NCBI GenBank assembly: GCA_934630705.1
Contig: CAKTWP010000008.1
Coordinates: forward strand, 1 to 64,000
DNA: 64,000 nt
Direction: 5' to 3'
Origin: an uncultured Clostridia bacterium
GTDB taxonomy: Bacteria > Bacillota > Clostridia > Christensenellales > Aristaeellaceae
Position numbers and translations under genes: made by a program. Below, in pieces: positions 58,584-64,000 of the stretch (position 1 is its first letter; every line of letters starts with the position of its first letter). A model generated the notes under the pieces. The model had not been told where the DNA came from. It searched no databases and saw nothing but the letters and a program-made list of their open reading frames with translations.

Positions 58584-60767
58584 TTAGCCCTCCTCCAGCC
58601 GCTGGCGAAGGGTGGTATAGCGGGTGGCGATATGATTGTTGCGCACCATATCGGCGATGGCATCCTCCCGCCCCACCAGCACCACCAGCTTCCGGGCGCG
58701 GGTGAGGGCTGTATAAAACAGATTGCGGGTGAGCAGCCGCGGCGGGCCGCCCAGCACCGGCATCACCACGCAGGGAAACTCGCTCCCCTGGCTTTTATGC
58801 ACGGACAGGCAGTATGCCAGCTCCAGCTCTTCCAGCTGCTGATAATCATATTCTACGGTGCGCTCATCGTCAAACCGCACGGTGACGATTCGATCCTGAT
58901 TGTCCACAGCGGAAACGAAGCCCACGTCCCCGTTGAACACACCCTCGCCTTCCTCGCCCCCGTCCGCCTTCCAGGGCAGCTGATAATTGTTCCGGATGTG
59001 CATCACCTTGTCGCCGGTGCGGAACACCGTTTCTCCATAGGCGATTTCCTTTTTCCAGGGGGCGGGCGGGTTCAGGGCGGCCTGCAGCAGGGCGTTCAGC
59101 TGATACACCCCCGCGCCGGATTTCTTCGTGGGCGCCAGCACCTGAATATCCCGGGCGGGCGCGTCCGAATGCAGAAACGCAGGCAGACGCCTGGCGCACA
59201 GGCCCACAATGGCCTGGGCGGCTTCATCGGGCACAGGCCGGCGCTCAAAGAAAAAGTCGCTGTCCCGGCGATTGAGAATGGGCGGCTCACCGTGATTGAT
59301 CCGATGGGCGTTGAGCACGATCAGGCTTTCCTCGCTCTGACGGAAAATGTCCGTCAGCCGCACCGAGGGCACTACGCCGCTTTTGAGGATGTCCCCCAGC
59401 ACGTTCCCCGCGCCCACCGAGGGCAGCTGATCCGCGTCGCCCACCAGAATCAGCTTTGTGCCGGGCTTGAGGGCCACCAGCAGGCTGCGCATCAGAAACA
59501 CATCCACCATGGACATTTCATCCACGATCACGCAGCCGCAGTCCAGGGGGTTTTGCTCGTCCCGCTGGAAATGCCCCTCGTCTCCGGCAAATTCCAGCAG
59601 CCGGTGCAGGGTCTTTGCCTCATGGCCGGTGGCCTCGCTCATGCGCTTGGCCGCCCGGCCCGTGGGCGCGGCCAGCAGCACATCCTTGCCCAGCAGCCAG
59701 AGGATGCAGTTGATGATGGTGGTTTTGCCGGTGCCGGGCCCGCCGGTGATCACCACCAGCCCCCGCCGCACCGCTTCGGATACGGCCCGGCGCTGGTTTT
59801 CGCTGAACTGCATCTGATGCTCCCGCTCGAACTGCTGAATCTTTTCCAGAATCTGCGCTTCCGGAATCTTTTCCTCCCGGCCCATCAGCAGCTTCAGATA
59901 CCGGGCGATTTCCTTTTCCGCATAAAAGAAGCCGGACAGCAGCAGCGCCTCCTGCCCGTCCAGATCCAGGGCGATAATCTCCCGGGCAAAGAGCAGCGTG
60001 TCCAGAGCATGGGCCAGCAGCCCATCCTCCACTCGCAGGGCGCGGGCAGCGCGCTCCAGCAGCAGGGGCTTGGGCAGAAAGGTGTGGCCCTCCCCGGCGG
60101 CGGCCTCCTGCAGCACGTATTTCAGCCCGGAGCGCAGGCGATATTCGCTGTCCTGGGGAATGCCCAGGGACAGGGCGATGCGATCCGCCGTGAGAAAGCC
60201 CACGCCGTCAATATCGTCAATGAGGCGATAGGGGTTTTCCCGGATCTTGCGCTGAGCGTCCGCGCCGTAAGCCTTGCTGATTTTCACGGCCAGCGAGGGG
60301 GACACGCCGTATGACTGCAGAAACACCATGGCCTCCCGGGCGGCATATTGCTCCCGGAAGGATTCAGCCAGCTGCGCCGCCCGCTTTTTGCCGATGCCGG
60401 GCACCTCGGTCAGCCGTTCGGGATACTCGCTGAGCACATCCAGCGTGTTTTTTCCAAACGCCTGCACCAGCAGCCGGGCCGTGGAGGGGCCCACGCCCCG
60501 AATCAGCCCTGAGCCCAGATAGCGCTCGATGCCCAGCAGCGTGGTGGGCTTGCGGATCTCGCAGGCCGTGGCCTTCCATTGCTTGCCATACTGGGGATGC
60601 GCCGTCCAGCTGCCGGAAAGCAGCACCTGCTCTCCCGGGGCCAGCGCCGGCAGCGTGCCTACCACCGTCACGCTTTCCCGCCCTGCCTTGGCCTGCACCA
60701 CGGAATAGCCGTTTTCCTCATTACGGAAAATGGTTTCCTCGATCACCGCTTCCAGCTGCTCCGGCAT
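58584..60767 (-). CDS. recD2: RecD2-type ATP-dependent DNA helicase
   Basis: 727 aa SF1B 5'-3' helicase. An N-terminal OB-like region, helix-hairpin-helix motifs (GVGPSTARLLVQAFG; TEVPGIGKKRAAQLAESF), Walker A GGPGTGKTTII (about residues 340-350), Walker B VIVDEMSMVD, and the C-terminal AYCLSVHKSQGSEF and LTRARKLVV motifs. RecD2 acts in repair without RecBC. A TATAAT promoter lies 57 bases upstream. Confidence 0.94.
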   Translation of the reverse strand: MPEQLEAVIEETIFRNEENGYSVVQAKAGRESVTVVGTLPALAPGEQVLLSGSWTAHPQYGKQWKATACEIRKPTTLLGIERYLGSGLIRGVGPSTARLLVQAFGKNTLDVLSEYPERLTEVPGIGKKRAAQLAESFREQYAAREAMVFLQSYGVSPSLAVKISKAYGADAQRKIRENPYRLIDDIDGVGFLTADRIALSLGIPQDSEYRLRSGLKYVLQEAAAGEGHTFLPKPLLLERAARALRVEDGLLAHALDTLLFAREIIALDLDGQEALLLSGFFYAEKEIARYLKLLMGREEKIPEAQILEKIQQFEREHQMQFSENQRRAVSEAVRRGLVVITGGPGTGKTTIINCILWLLGKDVLLAAPTGRAAKRMSEATGHEAKTLHRLLEFAGDEGHFQRDEQNPLDCGCVIVDEMSMVDVFLMRSLLVALKPGTKLILVGDADQLPSVGAGNVLGDILKSGVVPSVRLTDIFRQSEESLIVLNAHRINHGEPPILNRRDSDFFFERRPVPDEAAQAIVGLCARRLPAFLHSDAPARDIQVLAPTKKSGAGVYQLNALLQAALNPPAPWKKEIAYGETVFRTGDKVMHIRNNYQLPWKADGGEEGEGVFNGDVGFVSAVDNQDRIVTVRFDDERTVEYDYQQLEELELAYCLSVHKSQGSEFPCVVMPVLGGPPRLLTRNLFYTALTRARKLVVLVGREDAIADMVRNNHIATRYTTLRQRLEEG

Positions 60768-60823
60768 GGGCCGCGCCCCCTTTCCGCCCTGTGCCGCCTG
60801 CGCCGCTCAGAGCTCTGCCCTTC

Positions 60824-60852
60824 ATTATACTGGATTCCCGCCCCCGGGGCAA
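60824..60852 (-). promoter_or_regulatory. Promoter of recD2
   Basis: On the minus strand TTGCCC (60847-60852), a 17-bp spacer and TATAAT (60824-60829). Confidence 0.72.
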
Positions 60853-60924
60853 GCAAAATCCATGGGAAGAGAAGAAACGCGGGAGATCCAGCTTGCGCAT
60901 AAGATAAACGGAGCTTTTCCGTAC

Positions 60925-61160
60925 CCTCAATGCGCCCAGATTGGAGAGAAAGGTTCTCTCTTTTTTTAATCTGGGGCATATTGCTGATAAAATATAATGA
61001 GGCTTTTATCCCCATTTGGCTTTCTTCGGGAGAGCGCAAGAGAGCCTTTCCTTCTCCTGAAGGAAAGGCCCTCTCATATAAAACACAACTTTCCTATGGC
61101 TTTCTTGACGGGGTGCAGGGGACCCGTTTTTGGCCTCAAAGAAAAGAATGGTTCCCCCTG
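60925..61160. repeat. Composite palindromic intergenic element, copy E (inverted)
   Basis: Palindrome 2: ATGCGCCCAGATT (60930-60942) pairs with AATCTGGGGCAT (60968-60979) around GAGAGAA...TTCTCTC. TTGCTGATAAAATATAATG follows, and after an extra GAGAGCGCAAGAGAGCC block comes palindrome 1 GGGGACCCGTTTTTGG...GAATGGTTCCCC (61109-61156). No gene between 60853 and 61187. Confidence 0.75.
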
Positions 61161-61187
61161 CACGATTTCGTTTCTCTTTCGCCTTCG

Positions 61188-62318
61188 TCAGATCGTAACG
61201 TTCACGCCGTTTACCTCCACGCCGGCTTCGGCGCGGATCAGGATGTAGGGATGGCCGTCGATCATCCGGGTTTCCACCAGATCGCTGCGATCGGGGGAAA
61301 CCTTGATAACCACATCCGGGGTGCGCAGCTCGAACTGCTTGGGGCTGGATACGCTGGCGGCGCTGATGGCGGCGGCCTGGCCAAACTCCGCATCGTATTT
61401 TTCGTCAAACGCGGCGCGCTTTTCCTCAGTCACGCCGCAGTCCGCCAGCACGGCGTCCATATCCTGCTTGGTGATCTGGGGCGGCTGCTCGGCAGATTTA
61501 TCCGCCTTCTGCTCCTCGATCTTTTCCAGCACCTGCTCGTGTACCGTCTGCATCACCTCATAGCTGCATTCCTCGCCCAGGGTGTCCTGCAAAATGGCCT
61601 GAAACGCCTCCTTCTGGGCGGCGGCGGGCATGGGCACCGGAGAATGAAACAGCGCGTCAATAAGCTCGGCATGGCTCTGGGCGGTGTCCCGGGTGTAATA
61701 GAGCACGTTGTAAATGTTGGCGGCCCGCTGATCAAAGCAGGGAAACATGAAGCCCAGCTCCGGCATGCCCACCACCCAGTCGGCCTCCTTGCTGTGGAAC
61801 AGGTTTTCCCCCGCGTCATAGGCCAGGGCGGGCTTGGTCATTTTCACCGGGCAAATGCTGCACAGGATGTAATGAAACACCTCCGTGTCCATCTCCTGCA
61901 CCCGGTTGCCGTCCTGAGAGCGATAGGGCACGTCGTAGCCGTCGTGCATCAGCAGGATCAGATAGTTCTCCTCCAGCTGCAAATGATCGATGATCTGCTG
62001 GAACAGATAATGAACCGGCTCGTCCTCCTTCAGGGCGGTATCCCGCAGGGCCGTGAGCAGCCGGTGCTCCTCGCTGTCCATCACCTGCTCGGGGGTGAAT
62101 TCCAGCGTGAGCAGGTTCTGCCCCTGCTCGCCGGAAAGGGTGCGCCGGAAAATGGCCAGATACTTTTCCGCCTCCTCCTGGGCCATGCCCACCAGCGCAT
62201 GGCTGAAAGCGGAGATTACCTGCCCCTGGGTGTTCACATAGCAGCCGCGGATGCAGGTGACGTTGTTATGGTTCAGGTTAAAGCGGCGTTTGATTTCCGC
62301 AAGCTCTTTCTTGGTCAT
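61188..62318 (-). CDS. DUF4317 family protein
   Basis: 376 aa, cytoplasmic. The start MTKKELAEIKRRFN followed by TCIRGCYVN and the middle SICPVKMTKPALAYD, VVGMPELGFMFPCFDQRAANI are typical of DUF4317, a family almost confined to Clostridia. Function unknown. A charged coiled segment (KIEEQKADKSAEQPPQITKQ) precedes the C-terminal beta region. GAGGTAACGC precedes the ATG, 8 bases behind the helicase-loader gene. Confidence 0.88.
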   Translation of the reverse strand: MTKKELAEIKRRFNLNHNNVTCIRGCYVNTQGQVISAFSHALVGMAQEEAEKYLAIFRRTLSGEQGQNLLTLEFTPEQVMDSEEHRLLTALRDTALKEDEPVHYLFQQIIDHLQLEENYLILLMHDGYDVPYRSQDGNRVQEMDTEVFHYILCSICPVKMTKPALAYDAGENLFHSKEADWVVGMPELGFMFPCFDQRAANIYNVLYYTRDTAQSHAELIDALFHSPVPMPAAAQKEAFQAILQDTLGEECSYEVMQTVHEQVLEKIEEQKADKSAEQPPQITKQDMDAVLADCGVTEEKRAAFDEKYDAEFGQAAAISAASVSSPKQFELRTPDVVIKVSPDRSDLVETRMIDGHPYILIRAEAGVEVNGVNVTI

Positions 62319-62326
62319 GCGTTACC

Positions 62327-63295
62327 TCACAGTGATTTATTCAGCCGAATATCCTTGCCCATGAAGGAAATCGCCAGCGCGGAGCGGGCGTCCAGCAGCC
62401 GGGAGGTGACCCGCTCGGTGTACTTCTGCTTCAGCTCCAGCCGGGACAGATTGGTGCTGATGGCGGTGTAATGCCCCCGCAGCAGGCGGCTGTTGAGCAG
62501 GTTATAAATCTGCTCCACCGTGATATTCTCCATCAGCGGCTCCATGCCCAGATCGTCGATCAGCAGCAGGGGCACGGAGAAATATTCCTCCGCCGTTTCC
62601 CCGGTGCGGGAGAAATAGGCGGTTTTCAGGGCCATGAGCAGATCGTAGGCGGTGACGGACAGCACGTCCACCCCCCGCTGCCGGGCGTCGTCCCCCACGC
62701 AATTAAGCAGATAGGTTTTGCCCAGACCGCTGCCGCCGTGAAGCAGCAGGGTGTGGACGGGGCCGTCCGGCACGTTTCGGGCGAAGTGCTGGCATTTGTC
62801 CTTCACCACGGCCATGTATTCCCGCTGGGTCACATCCGTGCCCGGCAGGGGCTGATCGGGAAACACCCCCAGATCAAAGGAGGAAAAGGTCTGCCGGGGG
62901 GACAGGGCGTCCCCGGCCTGCGCCGCCGCCTGATACGCCTTTTTCAGGCAATCGCAGGCCCGGCGCAGCGGCCCATCGTACACATAGCCGGTATCGCCGC
63001 ATTTTTTGCAGCGGGCCACCGGGGATAGATAATCCGCCGGATAGCCGCTTTGTGTCAGCAGCGCGGCGATTTTCTGATTGTATTCCCGCATCCGCGCTTC
63101 GGCGTTTTCCGGCGGCGTGCCTGCAAACGCACCCCGGACGGAGCCCATAATCATCTGATGCCGCTGCTGCATGAGCGCGGCAATCTGCGGCGCTTTGGCG
63201 GCGATTTCCTGCTGCCGGCGCTGCTCCTCCTGCTCGTTTTTTTCCCGCTGGGCGGCATATTCCGCCAGCACCTCTCCCAGGACGCGGTTATCCAC
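62327..63295 (-). CDS. DnaC/DnaI-type helicase loader ATPase
   Basis: 322 aa. An N-terminal helical region, a zinc-type cluster CKKCGDTGYV...ACDCL (about residues 95-117), then the AAA+ core with Walker A HGGSGLGKTYLL (about 186-197) and Walker B LLLIDDLGMEPL, sensor STNLSRLELK. It loads the replicative helicase. The start is GTG (VDNRVLG) behind GAGGAGG, overlapping the DnaD gene end by 8 bases; an upstream TTG lies inside the ribosome-binding site. Confidence 0.9.
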   Translation of the reverse strand: MDNRVLGEVLAEYAAQREKNEQEEQRRQQEIAAKAPQIAALMQQRHQMIMGSVRGAFAGTPPENAEARMREYNQKIAALLTQSGYPADYLSPVARCKKCGDTGYVYDGPLRRACDCLKKAYQAAAQAGDALSPRQTFSSFDLGVFPDQPLPGTDVTQREYMAVVKDKCQHFARNVPDGPVHTLLLHGGSGLGKTYLLNCVGDDARQRGVDVLSVTAYDLLMALKTAYFSRTGETAEEYFSVPLLLIDDLGMEPLMENITVEQIYNLLNSRLLRGHYTAISTNLSRLELKQKYTERVTSRLLDARSALAISFMGKDIRLNKSL

Positions 63296-64000
63296 GGTTC
63301 TTTCTCGCCTCCTCAATCAGATCGCCGGATACGGCGGTGAGCTCCTCCTCCGTGTAATCCCGCTGGCCATAGCGCTGGGCGGACACGGTTTTGCCCCCCG
63401 TTTGGCCCTGGGGCCTGCGTTGGGCCCGGGCCTGAGAAATATCGTTGATGCCCGCTTCATGCCAGATTTCCAGCACCTTGTCCAGATACCCGATCTTGCT
63501 GCCCTCGGCGGATCGGGCCTGCTCCGCCGCGAAAAGCAGCAGCTCCAGATCCATCCCAAAGCCCCGCCATTTTTCGTAGAGCAGCCGGTCCGCCGCGGTG
63601 GGCTTGCCCCGATGGCCGCAGGCATCGAAGATTTCCCGCAGCGCCAGGTTCGCCTCCCGGAAGCGGCTGAGATAATCCTGCACCTCCGCCTCCGTTTTCA
63701 GGCCCTTGCGCTGCCAGGATTGGAGCAGCGATTGCAGAACCTCCACGTTCCCGCCCGTGCGATGGCATTCTTGCGCCGCCAGCAGGAGCACCTCGTGGGG
63801 ATACATCTGCGCAAATTCCTGATACAGCCGCGTCGCCGCCGGGCCGGAGGGCCGTCCCCCCAGCAGGGAAAACACTTCCTGCGCCCGGGCGGCCAGCGTC
63901 TGCTCCTTTTCCAGCTGCGCCGACACCTGTGCCCCCGTTCGGGCCTGGCTGCGGCCTCGAATGCCGCTCAGAATCCCATCCAGATACTTGAAGGAGGGAT
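63288..64000 (-). CDS. DnaD domain protein, 5' end outside the window
   Basis: At least 237 codons; the frame stays open to position 64000. Beyond a GTG at 63926 it reads SFKYLDGILSGIRGRSQ, the end of a DnaD-type domain, and a second one ends at IGYLDKVLEIWHEAGIND. So it has two DnaD/DnaB_2 modules, or more upstream. DnaD helps primosome assembly with DnaI, in line with the overlapping loader gene. The GTG at 63926 is therefore internal. Confidence 0.85.
   Translation of the reverse strand, partial: PSFKYLDGILSGIRGRSQARTGAQVSAQLEKEQTLAARAQEVFSLLGGRPSGPAATRLYQEFAQMYPHEVLLLAAQECHRTGGNVEVLQSLLQSWQRKGLKTEAEVQDYLSRFREANLALREIFDACGHRGKPTAADRLLYEKWRGFGMDLELLLFAAEQARSAEGSKIGYLDKVLEIWHEAGINDISQARAQRRPQGQTGGKTVSAQRYGQRDYTEEELTAVSGDLIEEARKNRG

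Noticed and set aside
63288..63926. DnaD protein starting at the GTG at 63926
   Set aside because: The frame continues without a stop to the window end and the extension reads as a DnaD-type domain end, so the GTG is internal.

Overview
This window is a high-GC chromosomal segment of a Gram-positive, very probably endospore-forming member of the Clostridia. Evidence is the presence of spoVT, spmA/spmB, an AbrB-type regulator, RecD2, AddA, DnaD and DnaI-like replication proteins, DUF951 and DUF4317 proteins and a GGGtGRT protein. Sigma-A promoters are near consensus (TTGACA-17-TATAAT) and most ribosome-binding sites are strong AGGAGG types. The sugar-import operons, a sortase-like surface protein and oleate hydratase suit a gut-type anaerobe, but this is inference and no genus is claimed. 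No rRNA, prophage, transposase or CRISPR array was seen.

Left part (1-13.9 kb). A Gfo/Idh/MocA oxidoreductase and a ThuA-domain protein are divergent. Between them sits a visibly AT-richer gene for a secreted beta-propeller-like protein, flanked by identical 32-bp direct repeats. Next come a YtrB-like ABC exporter pair, tRNA-Ala, a GLUG-type surface protein, oleate hydratase, a secreted C39-like peptidase and the NifU-like/GGGtGRT gene pair.

Sugar region (13.9-30.4 kb). A leftward operon encodes an NAL/DapA-family aldolase, an LplABC-type importer and two paralogous BNR (sialidase-fold) proteins without signal peptides. A divergent IclR regulator faces it. An AraC regulator is divergent from an oxidoreductase and a hydroxypyruvate-isomerase-like gene. 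After a repeat-rich stretch come bioY, a secreted PepSY-like protein, a ROK protein and nagA. Together these suggest import of an amino-sugar or acidic-sugar glycan, intracellular cleavage, aldol cleavage and amino-sugar entry into glycolysis.

Central part (30.4-47.3 kb). A zinc importer operon carries two small accessory proteins. It is followed by a solute-binding-like membrane protein, spoVT, and a cell-shape operon maf-mreB-mreC-mreD-mrdA-minD-rodA. In that operon MreC is greatly enlarged and MinD lacks MinC and MinE. A secreted FG-GAP-like protein and an eight-gene tRNA cluster (Arg, His, Gln, Lys, Leu, Gly, Gly, Lys) close this part.

Right part (47.3-64 kb). Housekeeping genes: a LOG-family protein, MazG-like and MmcQ/YjbR proteins, an XRE/zinc-ribbon protein, AddA, an AlkD-like protein, AbrB, SpmAB, two tandem signal peptidases I, DUF951, a metallophosphoesterase, a class I glutamine-amidotransferase-like hydrolase, RecD2, DUF4317, a DnaI/DnaC-type loader and a DnaD protein that runs off the right edge. 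Intergenic spaces across the window carry a family of related palindromic elements (core GGGGAACC...GGTTCCCC, often paired with an ATGCGCCCCAGA...TCTGGGGCGCAT palindrome) and a duplicated 240-280-bp hairpin element.
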